From a bacterium (lineage in GTDB: Bacteria; Thermosulfidibacterota; Thermosulfidibacteria; Thermosulfidibacterales; JALWSI01): 6,948 nucleotides of DNA. Positions within the stretch are counted from its first letter, which is position 1; the number at the start of each line of letters is the position of its first letter. Where the stretch lies: NCBI GenBank assembly GCA_027080315.1, contig JALWSI010000093.1, positions 1 through 6,948 of the forward strand, written 5' to 3'. A program made the position numbers and the translations under genes. Below are positions 1 to 6,608 of the stretch, piece by piece. The notes under the pieces were generated by a model. The model was not told the DNA's origin. It saw only the letters and a list, made by a program, of their open reading frames with translations, and searched no databases.

Positions 1-1
1 G

Positions 2-745
2 GTTGTTGAAGGTGAGTACGCTTTGGTGCATCTGGATCCAGGTCCTGGAGCCTTGGTTAGGCTGGTGGATAACGAGGTTGATCCCTCAAAGATAGACCTT
101 ATCGTCGTTACCCACAGGCATCTGGACCACTCCGCTGACCTGAACGCTGTGGTTGAGGCCAGAACAATGGGTGGATGGACCAAAGGAGGGATGGTTGTGG
201 CCCCTGAGGACGTCATAGGCGGTTCCGATCCCCTCCTTTTAAGATACCACAGAAGGAACTTAGACGGGATCGGGGTTTTAACAGAGGATTGGAGCTGTAA
301 CCTGAAGGGATTGAACCTGAGAACGGCTATGAGACACCCCCATCACGGGGTTGAGACCTACGGAATAATCCTTGAGGAGAATGGGGTCAGGGTGGGATAT
401 CTAACCGATGGTAGGTACCATCCAATCATGGGAGAGGCTTACAGGGGCTGCCATCTCTTGGTGGTGAGCACCACCTTCTTTTACCCCCGTGAAATGGATC
501 ACCTCGCTGTGCCAGAGGTGGTGGAGATAGTTAAGGCTGCTTCACCCAAACAGGTGGTTCTCACCCATTTCAGCATGGAGATGCTGGATCAGGGGCCAGA
601 GAAGGCTGCCTCTATTGTGGAGGAGAAGACGGGAGTGCCAACCTCGGCGGCCTGCGACTTTGAGATCCTTGAGTTTAAACCTGAAAAAGGCTTTGTGAGG
701 ATAGATCCTGTGCCAGAGCTTACCTTGGCAAGGGGAAGAGAGTAG
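2..745 (+). CDS. MBL-fold metallo-hydrolase, 5' truncated by window edge
   Basis: The reading frame is open from the left edge; the first possible start inside the window is TTG at 23, but in-frame codons before it (VVEGEYA) read naturally into the protein, so the true start is outside. Counted from the codon at 23, the metal-binding motif HRHLDH (HxHxDH) is at residues 31-36, followed by a His-rich segment RHPHHG (104-109), TDGRY (128-132) with the bridging Asp, DHL (159-161) and LTHFSMEM (180-187) with the last metal His. This is the full ligand set of a dinuclear metallo-beta-lactamase-fold hydrolase of the RNase Z/phosphodiesterase-like type. No signal peptide can be judged because the N-terminus is missing. 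The substrate is unknown and nothing in the sequence ties it chemically to the sugar genes downstream, although the stop codon overlaps the next start by one base, implying translational coupling. Family sure; function open. Confidence 0.9.
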   Translation, partial: VVEGEYALVHLDPGPGALVRLVDNEVDPSKIDLIVVTHRHLDHSADLNAVVEARTMGGWTKGGMVVAPEDVIGGSDPLLLRYHRRNLDGIGVLTEDWSCNLKGLNLRTAMRHPHHGVETYGIILEENGVRVGYLTDGRYHPIMGEAYRGCHLLVVSTTFFYPREMDHLAVPEVVEIVKAASPKQVVLTHFSMEMLDQGPEKAASIVEEKTGVPTSAACDFEILEFKPEKGFVRIDPVPELTLARGRE

Positions 746-1770
746 TGGCTGAGCCCCAGATAGCATACTGTCTCTTCTGCACCGACCTTTGCGGTGGGGT
801 GAAGGTTGTGTTTGAGCACGCCAAGCACCTGAACAGAGCAGGAATTCCCACCATAGTTCTCAGCAAAACCCCTTATCCCTCCTGGATAGAGTACAAAGTT
901 CCCTTTAAACAGGTGGACTCTTGGGATGAGGCTGTGGATTATCCAGTAGTGGTGAGCACCTATTTTGTGATCACTTTGGAGCTTTGGCAGAACCCTGTGG
1001 TTAAAGATCGGTTAGTCCACTTCTGTCAGGGGTTTGAAGGAGATTACCAGGAGTGGCAGCCTATGATGAAGGAGATAGAAAAAGCCTATTCCTTGCCAAT
1101 ACCCATCTGGTCGGTCTCAGATAGCCTGACCCATAAGCTTATGAGAAGGTTTCCCTCTGCCTGCGTGTACACCGTGGGACAGGGGTACGATCAGGGGGTG
1201 TTTCACCCTCCTGCTGAGCCTCCAGAGCCTTTTCCAGTAAAGGTGGTGATAATGGGACCATATCACATATCAATAAAGGAGTTGCCCTTTGGACTGAGGG
1301 TGCTTAAGGAACTAAAGAGGAGGTTTGGCTGTGGCTTAGAGACTATCCGCATCTCTCCCCTTGACACCAGGGATGTGGAGGGAGGGGTCTTTCTTGCCGA
1401 TAGATACTTCGTGGAGTTGAAACCCCATGAGGTGGCGGAGGTGCTGAGGGGGAGCCATATTCTCTTCTCGCCTTCCAATAATGGAGAGGGGTTTGGGCTT
1501 CCGGTTCTTGAGGCCATGGCTTGTGGATGCGCCACCTGTGTGTCAAGAATAGAGAGCTATCTCTCTTGGGATGAAGAGAAGGACTATTCGCTCTTCTTCC
1601 CGGTTGGGGATTTTGAAGAGGCCACAGCCGCTTTGAGCAGGTTGGCTGAAGATTCAAATCTGAGGTGCAGGCTAAGGCGGCGAGGCTTTGAGGTGAGCAA
1701 GAGGTTCTCTTTTGAAAAGGTTGTTGGTAGAATAGAGGCCTTTCTCGCAGATTTTTTAAAGGGGAGATAA
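745..1770 (+). CDS. GT4-like (GT-B fold) glycosyltransferase
   Basis: The protein of 341 residues is a cytoplasmic-type retaining glycosyltransferase. It has the glycine-rich N-terminal loop GGVK (17-20) and, in the C-terminal nucleotide-sugar domain, FSPSNNGEGFGLPVLEAMACG (241-261), containing the family E-x7-E signature (E248, E256) that contacts the donor sugar. A final helix-rich tail (from about 295) closes the fold. There is no membrane segment. The GTG start overlaps the preceding TAG stop (TAGTG), with AGGGG about nine bases upstream as ribosome binding site. It is followed, two bases after its stop, by pseB, so it probably transfers a sugar to a surface polysaccharide, glycolipid or flagellar protein; the actual donor and acceptor cannot be read from sequence. 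Family assignment is firm, specificity is inference from neighbours. Confidence 0.9.
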   Translation: MAEPQIAYCLFCTDLCGGVKVVFEHAKHLNRAGIPTIVLSKTPYPSWIEYKVPFKQVDSWDEAVDYPVVVSTYFVITLELWQNPVVKDRLVHFCQGFEGDYQEWQPMMKEIEKAYSLPIPIWSVSDSLTHKLMRRFPSACVYTVGQGYDQGVFHPPAEPPEPFPVKVVIMGPYHISIKELPFGLRVLKELKRRFGCGLETIRISPLDTRDVEGGVFLADRYFVELKPHEVAEVLRGSHILFSPSNNGEGFGLPVLEAMACGCATCVSRIESYLSWDEEKDYSLFFPVGDFEEATAALSRLAEDSNLRCRLRRRGFEVSKRFSFEKVVGRIEAFLADFLKGR

Positions 1771-1772
1771 CG

Positions 1773-2747
1773 GTGAACTGGAGCGAGCTTTCTGTATTGG
1801 TGACAGGGGGAACAGGCTCTTTTGGTAGGAAGTTTACTGAGATTATGCTTAGGGAGTACCATCCTAAGAGGCTGGTGATCTTTAGCAGGGATGAATTGAA
1901 GCAGTACGAGATGAGAACAGCTGGATTTAACCATCAGAGCCTGAGGTACTTCATTGGAGATGTTAGGGATCTAAATCGCCTAAGACGAGCCATGAACGGA
2001 ATAGACGTTGTGGTGCATGCTGCAGCCCTGAAGCAGGTGCCTGCCTGCGAATACAACCCCATTGAGGCTGTGCTTACCAATATTATGGGGGCAAGGAACG
2101 TGATTGAGGCTGCTTTGGACTCAGGAGTTAAGAGGGTTGTGGCTTTAAGTACCGACAAGGCGGTTAATCCGGTGAATCTCTATGGGGCTACAAAGCTCGT
2201 AGCAGAGAAGCTCTTTGTTCAGGCCAATGCCTATAGTGGTGAGGGCCCAACCAGGTTCAGCTGCGTGAGGTATGGCAATGTTGTGGGAAGCAGGGGCAGT
2301 GTGATCCCTCTCTTCTTACGCCAGAGGGAGAGTGGCAGAGTTACGGTTACCGATCCCCGAATGACCCGTTTTTGGATCACCTTGGAGCAGGGGGTGAGAC
2401 TGGTGATCCGTACCATTGAGCAGATGCAGGGGGGAGAGGTGTTTGTGCCTAAGATTCCCAGCATGAACATAATGGACTTGGTTAAGGCCATTGCTCCAAA
2501 TTGTGAGGTTGAGGAGATAGGAATAAGGCCAGGTGAGAAGCTTCATGAAGTCCTCATCTCCGAAGATGAGTCGCGAAACACATTGGATCTGGGGGATGTC
2601 TTCGTGATTAAGCCAGAAAGACACTGGTGGTTCGTGGGGAAGTGGGAAGGGGGTATTCCCCTTCCTGACGGGTTCCGATACGCCAGCGACACAAACTCTC
2701 AGTGGCTATCGGTTGAAGAGCTGAAAAGGTTGGTTGAAACCCTCTAA
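1773..2747 (+). CDS. pseB: UDP-N-acetylglucosamine 4,6-dehydratase (inverting), PseB-like
   Basis: This is an extended short-chain dehydrogenase/reductase of 324 residues, close to the usual PseB/FlaA1 size. The NAD(P)-binding loop TGGTGSFG is at 11-18, IFSRDELKQYEMR (36-48) is characteristic of this subfamily, and the catalytic set lies in STDKAVNP (126-133) and YGATK (137-141, the YxxxK pair). GIRPGEKLHEVL (250-261) is the conserved C-terminal substrate-side motif. Known members convert UDP-GlcNAc to the 4-keto-6-deoxy L-arabino intermediate, the first step to CMP-pseudaminic acid. The GTG start has AAGGGGAG six bases upstream, inside the end of the glycosyltransferase gene. It is followed by its pathway partner pseC. 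Alternatives such as a CapD/FnlA-type epimerase-dehydratase are less likely given size (CapD has an extra membrane region) and the adjacent aminotransferase. Confidence 0.9.
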   Translation: MNWSELSVLVTGGTGSFGRKFTEIMLREYHPKRLVIFSRDELKQYEMRTAGFNHQSLRYFIGDVRDLNRLRRAMNGIDVVVHAAALKQVPACEYNPIEAVLTNIMGARNVIEAALDSGVKRVVALSTDKAVNPVNLYGATKLVAEKLFVQANAYSGEGPTRFSCVRYGNVVGSRGSVIPLFLRQRESGRVTVTDPRMTRFWITLEQGVRLVIRTIEQMQGGEVFVPKIPSMNIMDLVKAIAPNCEVEEIGIRPGEKLHEVLISEDESRNTLDLGDVFVIKPERHWWFVGKWEGGIPLPDGFRYASDTNSQWLSVEELKRLVETL

Positions 2748-2753
2748 ACCGTT

Positions 2754-3872
2754 ATGATTCCCTACGGGCGTCAATGGGTTGACGAAGAGGATATTGCCAG
2801 CGTTGTTGAGGTTTTGAGATCCCCCTGGCTCACCACAGGCCCTAAGGTAGAGGAGTTTGAGAGGGCCGTTGCTACCTTGGTAGGTGCAGAGCACGCCGTG
2901 GCTGTTAGCAGTGGTACAGCCGCCTTGCACGCAGCAATGTATGCAATTGGGGTTGGGCCTGGAGATGAGGTGATACTGCCACCAATGACCTTTGCCGCCA
3001 CGGCAAATGCAGTGCTCTTTCAAGGAGGCGAGCCCGTTTTTGTTGATGTGGAGCCTGACACCCTGCTTATTGATCCCCAAAAGGTGGAAGATGCCATCTC
3101 CTCCAAAACCAAGGCGGTTGTTGCCGTGGACTACGCAGGACAGCCTTGCAACTACCATGAGCTGCGCTCCATCTGTGAAGAGCACGGTCTTGTACTAGTT
3201 GCAGATGCCTGCCACTCTTTGGGAGGCTCTTACCGGGGGAATCCTGTAGGATCCTTGGCAGACCTAAACGTCTTCAGTTTTCACCCTGTAAAGCCCATTA
3301 CCACAGGAGAGGGTGGAATGGTGACCACTAACAACCCGGAATTTGCAGAGAGGATGAGGCGCTTCAGAAACCACTGCATATCCACAGATTACCGTCAGCG
3401 CGAGAAAGAAGGGTCATGGTTCTACCAGGTGACCGATCTGGGGTACAACTACAGACTCACGGATATTCAGGCTGCTTTGGGGATAAGCCAGCTTAAGAAA
3501 CTTCCGGCATGGATAGAGAGACGCCAAGAGATTGCCCGTATCTACACCGAAGCCTTTGCTAATATTGGAGAAATTGAGCCTTTGAGAGAACAATCCGATA
3601 TTTTTCACGCATACCATCTCTATGTGGTGAGGTGTGAAAGGAGAGATGAACTCTTCTCAAAACTCCGGTCAAAGGGGATTGGTGTGAATGTGCATTACAT
3701 CCCTGTGCACCTTCATCCTCTTTACAGGGAGAGGTTTGGTACAGGAGAAGGGCTGTGCCCTCTGGCAGAGGAGGCATACCGGGAGATTCTCTCGTTGCCC
3801 ATATTCCCAGCCCTGAAGGAGGTTGAAGTTAGCAAGGTGATAGAGACCCTTCTTGGGATATTGAAGCAGTAA
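2754..3872 (+). CDS. pseC: UDP-4-amino-4,6-dideoxy-N-acetyl-beta-L-altrosamine transaminase, PseC-like
   Basis: This protein of 372 residues belongs to the DegT/DnrJ/EryC1 sugar aminotransferases (fold type I, PLP). IPYGRQWVDEEDI (2-14) and SPWLTTGPKVEEFE (23-36) are typical of PseC. SSGTAALH (52-59) binds the PLP phosphate, Asp151 in VADACHS contacts the pyridine nitrogen, and Lys180 in FSFHPVKPITTGEGG (174-188) is the expected Schiff-base lysine. DLGYNYRLTDIQAALG (228-243) and VHYIPVHLHPLY (313-324) complete the active site. It would use glutamate to aminate the PseB product at C4. The ATG is the earliest possible start because the pseB stop lies in the same frame nine bases upstream; no Shine-Dalgarno site is visible, so translation probably depends on coupling to pseB. 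It is the last gene of the operon. Confidence 0.9.
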   Translation: MIPYGRQWVDEEDIASVVEVLRSPWLTTGPKVEEFERAVATLVGAEHAVAVSSGTAALHAAMYAIGVGPGDEVILPPMTFAATANAVLFQGGEPVFVDVEPDTLLIDPQKVEDAISSKTKAVVAVDYAGQPCNYHELRSICEEHGLVLVADACHSLGGSYRGNPVGSLADLNVFSFHPVKPITTGEGGMVTTNNPEFAERMRRFRNHCISTDYRQREKEGSWFYQVTDLGYNYRLTDIQAALGISQLKKLPAWIERRQEIARIYTEAFANIGEIEPLREQSDIFHAYHLYVVRCERRDELFSKLRSKGIGVNVHYIPVHLHPLYRERFGTGEGLCPLAEEAYREILSLPIFPALKEVEVSKVIETLLGILKQ

Positions 3873-3898
3873 AAAGGGAGGCCGTCGGGCCTCCCCTT
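3871..3898. terminator. Shared intrinsic terminator between convergent genes
   Basis: A perfect 8-bp GC-rich stem GGGAGGCC / GGCCTCCC (3876-3883 and 3888-3895) with a GTCG loop lies directly after the pseC stop. Read on the minus strand it is followed by TTTTT (bases 3875-3871), a classical terminator for the chemoreceptor gene ending at 3918. Read on the plus strand the tail CTTCATCATTT is poorer in T, so it may terminate the pse operon less tightly. The A-tract also starts inside the last pseC/stop region. Confidence 0.85.
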
Positions 3899-3917
3899 CA
3901 TCATTTGAACTTTCTTA

Positions 3918-6332
3918 TCAGGTTTCAAACCTTCTCACAGCATCCATTAGCTGTTCAGAGAGCTCTGCCAGCCTTTCACTGGCTCTAAGGGCCTCCTCCG
4001 CCTCTCTTGCTGCCTCGTTGCTTACCTCGGTTATTGTCATTACGCTCTGGCTCACGTTATCTGCGGCGGAAGATAGCTCTTCTGTTGCTGTGGCGATCTG
4101 CAGCATGGTAGCTGAGGTCTCTTCAACCTGCTTCAGTATCTCCCTCAACGCCTCTCCTGCCTCATTGGCCAGGGATGTAGCAGTCTCTACCTCTTTAGAG
4201 GCCTCTTCCATGGCCTTCACAGCATCTCTCACCCCGGCATGGATGTTCTCAATGGCCTTTTGGACATTGCCAGTAGACTCTGCCGTCTGCTTGGCCAGCT
4301 CTTTCACCTCAGAGGCCACAACGGCAAATCCTTTACCTGCCTCTCCAGCAGAGGCAGCCTCAATGGTGGCGTTTAAGGCCAACAAGTTGGTTTGGCTTGC
4401 GATCTCGCTGATCACATCTATAACCTTACCGATCTCACGGCTTCTCTCTGCCAGACCGTTTATTGAATCTGCCACCTGTTTTGAGACCTCAGAGGTTCTG
4501 TTTATGCTCTCAACCGAGCTTTCAACTACCTGGCTACCCTCCATAGCCTTCTCTTTGGTGGTGTCTGCAGCCTTGGCGGCATCCTGGGCGTTCTTGGCCA
4601 TCTCAGTGATGGTTGCGCTCATCTCTTCTACTGCGGCTGCGATCTGACTGGCCTGTTGCGACTGTCTCTCTGTGCCCTCTGCCATGTGTTTCATTGTTAC
4701 CGAGAGCTCTTCTGCAGCTGAGGCCAATTGATTGGCAACATCCGTTACATGCTGGGCAACTGCCTGGATCATCTCATTGTGCTCTTTTGCCATCTTTTCG
4801 TTCATCTTCTCGGCGGTGACATCCATACCTATACTCATGGCCCCTATAATCTCTCCCCTAAGGTTCTTTAATGGTGCGGTGTAAACCTTTAGAACCACCT
4901 TTCCTTTGGCCATGGTTATCTCTCTCTCAATAGGTTTGTCTTTTGACATGCATTCCTCAAGCATCTCAACCACTTCGGGAAGCAGAGTCTCTCTGGCGTG
5001 AACACCTACTTTGGCTCTCGTGGGTTTTGTGGCGAAGGTGACTGTTAGGTTCTTATCCACCGTAAAGAAGGGTATGGCCATGCCCTTCTTTATTGACTGG
5101 CCTTCTCCTATCACTCCGTCAATCATATCTTTTAGAGCCTCGGCCATCTGGGCAATTGCGTCTTTGCCCTTAACCTCTATCTCCTGGGAAAAGTCGCCAG
5201 CGGCTATGGCCTTGGCTACAGAGGCGATCTGTTTTGCGCTTCTGGAGATCTGCAAGGCAAATGTAAGGCCCAGGATTAAGCTTAAAATGGTTGCAACTAC
5301 AACCAGAATTATGGAATCGGTGGTTAGCTCTCCAACAGAGGCCTTTATGTCGTCCATGTAGGCTCCAGAGCCAATCACCCATCCCCAGGGTTTAAAGAGT
5401 TTAACATAGGATATCTTGGGAACAGGTACGTCGCTTCCTGGTTTGGGCCATAGGTACTTTACAAAGCCCTCTCCGTTTTTCTTGCAAATATCAACAAACT
5501 CTCTGAAGAAGTATTTGCCTGTAGAGTCTTTAAGGTTGCTCAGATCTTTGCCATTAAGCGAAGGCTTTATGGGGTGCATCACCATCTTGCAGTTCATATC
5601 GTTAATCCAGAAATAACCGTCCTTTCCATATCTCAGATGTTTAATGATATTCAGAGCCCTTTCTTTCACATCTGCCTCAACATCAGATACATACGCTCCT
5701 GTTCCTATGATCCATCCCCAGGGTTTAAAGAGTTTAACATAAGACATTTTGGGAACAGGTTTGGACTCTCCTGGTTTGGGCCATAGATATTCAACAAAGC
5801 CTTCTCCATGGGCTTTGCATACGTTCACAAACTCTACAAAAAGCTTCTTACCAGATGGATCTTTGAAATTGCTTACGTCCTTTCCGTCTAAGGATGGCTT
5901 TATGGGGTGCATGATTATTCTTGGGTGTAGGTCGTTGATCCAGAAATAACCCTTTTTGTCTTTCCCGTAACGCATGTTCTTGATGGCCTCAATTACCAAT
6001 TGCTTTGCTTCTGCTTCAGGCAGGTAGCGGTTCTGCTTGTAGATGGTTTCAATTGTGCTGTAGGCTACGTCCACCACGTTCTTTACCTTCTCTTTCACCT
6101 TCTCCCTGAGACGTTCAGGATCTTTCGTGTCCAGGTAGAAAGAGTTTAGGGTATTGTAGGCTATCTCCACACTTCCTTTTACGTTATCTTTGGCATCTCT
6201 TACTAATCTTTTATCTACCCTGGGGGTGAGAAATAAGAGTATACCAACAGTGAAGACCAGAGATGAGACAATGGAGATAGATGTGATTCTTACTAAGATT
6301 GACGGATATCTAATCTTTTCCCAAACCTTCAT
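3918..6332 (-). CDS. Methyl-accepting chemotaxis protein with tandem Cache sensor and PAS-like domain
   Basis: The receptor has 804 residues. A short cytoplasmic N-terminus leads to a membrane segment (about 15-36), then a periplasmic sensor: a long helical region (about 40-118) and two homologous Cache units (about 121-222 and 234-333), each with [35 protein letters not shown] and [16 protein letters not shown]. The second membrane segment is about 339-360, HAMP about 361-410, and a PAS-like domain with [12 protein letters not shown] about 413-506. The signalling domain follows, with methylation-type helices around [14 protein letters not shown] (562-575) and [14 protein letters not shown] (746-759) and the CheA/CheW-contact tip [29 protein letters not shown] (645-673). 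It ends RRFET, without a CheR/CheB-tethering pentapeptide. Cache units of this type often sense small carboxylates, but the ligand here is unknown. The start at 6332 is fixed by AAAGGAGG eight bases upstream. Confidence 0.95.
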   Translation of the reverse strand: MKVWEKIRYPSILVRITSISIVSSLVFTVGILLFLTPRVDKRLVRDAKDNVKGSVEIAYNTLNSFYLDTKDPERLREKVKEKVKNVVDVAYSTIETIYKQNRYLPEAEAKQLVIEAIKNMRYGKDKKGYFWINDLHPRIIMHPIKPSLDGKDVSNFKDPSGKKLFVEFVNVCKAHGEGFVEYLWPKPGESKPVPKMSYVKLFKPWGWIIGTGAYVSDVEADVKERALNIIKHLRYGKDGYFWINDMNCKMVMHPIKPSLNGKDLSNLKDSTGKYFFREFVDICKKNGEGFVKYLWPKPGSDVPVPKISYVKLFKPWGWVIGSGAYMDDIKASVGELTTDSIILVVVATILSLILGLTFALQISRSAKQIASVAKAIAAGDFSQEIEVKGKDAIAQMAEALKDMIDGVIGEGQSIKKGMAIPFFTVDKNLTVTFATKPTRAKVGVHARETLLPEVVEMLEECMSKDKPIEREITMAKGKVVLKVYTAPLKNLRGEIIGAMSIGMDVTAEKMNEKMAKEHNEMIQAVAQHVTDVANQLASAAEELSVTMKHMAEGTERQSQQASQIAAAVEEMSATITEMAKNAQDAAKAADTTKEKAMEGSQVVESSVESINRTSEVSKQVADSINGLAERSREIGKVIDVISEIASQTNLLALNATIEAASAGEAGKGFAVVASEVKELAKQTAESTGNVQKAIENIHAGVRDAVKAMEEASKEVETATSLANEAGEALREILKQVEETSATMLQIATATEELSSAADNVSQSVMTITEVSNEAAREAEEALRASERLAELSEQLMDAVRRFET
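5334..5633 (-). repeat. Cache unit, membrane-proximal copy of internal duplication
   Basis: Residues 234-333 of the chemoreceptor form the second copy of the duplicated sensor unit. Against the first copy, my hand alignment gives about 70 identities over 102 aligned residues, with a two-residue deletion after RYGKD. The copies sit 333 bases (111 codons) apart through most of their length. Confidence 0.85.
5379..5408. repeat. 30-base perfect direct repeat, copy A
   Basis: This stretch encodes the [11 protein letters not shown] region of the second Cache unit and is identical over 30 bases to 5712-5741, exactly 333 bases away. Further shared blocks include TCCTGGTTTGGGCCATAG and GGCTTTATGGGGTGCAT in both units. 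Confidence 0.9.
5667..5972 (-). repeat. Cache unit, N-terminal copy of internal duplication
   Basis: Residues 121-222 of the chemoreceptor form the first copy of the duplicated sensor unit. It carries two extra lysines ([11 protein letters not shown]) relative to the second copy. Conservation is highest in the [15 protein letters not shown] and [11 protein letters not shown] segments. Confidence 0.85.
5712..5741. repeat. 30-base perfect direct repeat, copy B
   Basis: Identical to 5379-5408, encoding the same part of the first Cache unit. Identity here includes synonymous positions, which points to a fairly recent duplication or to gene conversion between the units. Confidence 0.9.
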
Positions 6333-6340
6333 TGCTCCTT

Positions 6341-6348
6341 CCTCCTTT
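6341..6348 (-). promoter_or_regulatory. Ribosome binding site of the chemoreceptor gene
   Basis: On the minus strand AAAGGAGG lies eight bases before the ATG at 6332. A second AAGGAG sits only two bases before the ATG and is too close to serve. The near-consensus site fixes the start codon and suggests strong translation. Confidence 0.75.
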
Positions 6349-6360
6349 CACAACTTGTGA
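6348..6360. promoter_or_regulatory. 13-bp perfect palindrome beside the RBS, possible operator
   Basis: TCACAACTTGTGA has 6-bp arms around one central base. It abuts the Shine-Dalgarno site of the chemoreceptor gene and lies in its predicted leader, downstream of the tentative promoter. With a one-base centre it cannot form a stable RNA hairpin, so a DNA-binding protein is the likelier use, if it has one. I recognise no known regulator site. Confidence 0.3.
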
Positions 6361-6393
6361 TAAGCTCCTTACATCATCGTATTAGTTCCTGTT

Positions 6394-6422
6394 TTTAAAA
6401 TAACCCCCCTTTCTCGTGTTAA
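6394..6422 (-). promoter_or_regulatory. Possible sigma70-type promoter for the chemoreceptor gene
   Basis: On the minus strand TTAACA (6422-6417, five of six matches to the -35 consensus) is 17 bases from TTTAAA (6399-6394, four of six to the -10). The start point would fall near 6387, giving a leader of about 55 bases. A sigma28-like reading of the nearby CTAAAGT (-35 like) was weak at -10. This is a tentative call from pattern only. Confidence 0.3.
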
Positions 6423-6458
6423 CTTGCCCAATACGCGGTTTTACTTTAGCACTTTTTG

Positions 6459-6470
6459 TGGATTAATCCA
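6459..6470. promoter_or_regulatory. 12-bp perfect palindrome upstream of the chemoreceptor promoter
   Basis: TGGATTAATCCA is fully self-complementary and lies about 37 bases upstream of the tentative -35 element, a usual position for an activator site. The surrounding 6433-6534 stretch holds several A/T tracts and no supportable gene. Function is inference. Confidence 0.25.
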
Positions 6471-6534
6471 ATGGTCATTTTTTAATGTCTGCAAGTTTTT
6501 TGTGATGGGTTTTGATGAAGTTGAGGCTAATGTT

Positions 6535-6560
6535 TGAGACGGACCCCATATGCAAGACAG
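6535..6560. repeat. Terminal inverted repeat of the IS3-family element
   Basis: On the plus strand it begins TGAGACGGACCCCATATG and continues to AAGACAG. The 5'-TG end and the GGACCCCA core are typical of many IS3-family termini, and the position shortly after the transposase stop fits. The partner repeat is outside the window. Confidence 0.75.
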
Positions 6561-6608
6561 TTTTTATGTCAGTTTAAGATACACCTGGGTTCTACCAACC
6601 ACCATGAT

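Larger units (their letters stand above)
6361..6534. other. Non-coding stretch between the chemoreceptor gene and the IS element
   Basis: This AT-rich stretch contains no gene I can support. It holds the tentative promoter, the 12-bp palindrome and runs of T (6476-6483, 6496-6501) on the plus strand. A plus-strand frame stays open from 6364 to 6537 but has no plausible start, no ribosome binding site and no recognisable protein. It is best read as the native upstream region of the chemoreceptor gene, cut at 6535 by the insertion sequence. Confidence 0.6.

Noticed and set aside
4018-4647. Long plus-strand open frame (209 codons) opposite the chemoreceptor signalling domain
   Set aside because: It is the antisense of a highly biased Ala/Glu/Ser-rich coiled-coil sequence; it has no recognisable domain or good ribosome binding site and is fully explained by the chemoreceptor on the other strand.
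6409-6450. Sigma28-type (flagellar) promoter for the chemoreceptor gene
   Set aside because: CTAAAGT resembles the -35 element, but at the required spacing the -10 region matches GCCGATAA at only three or four positions.
6476-6501. T-rich runs that might be a terminator after the IS element
   Set aside because: On the strand of the transposase these are A-runs, and no stable GC-rich stem precedes them in either direction.
6364-6537. Open plus-strand frame of 57 codons upstream of the chemoreceptor gene, ending at the IS boundary
   Set aside because: The only ATG (6505) leaves ten codons, there is no ribosome binding site, and the translated residues resemble no protein I know; chance openness in AT-rich DNA.
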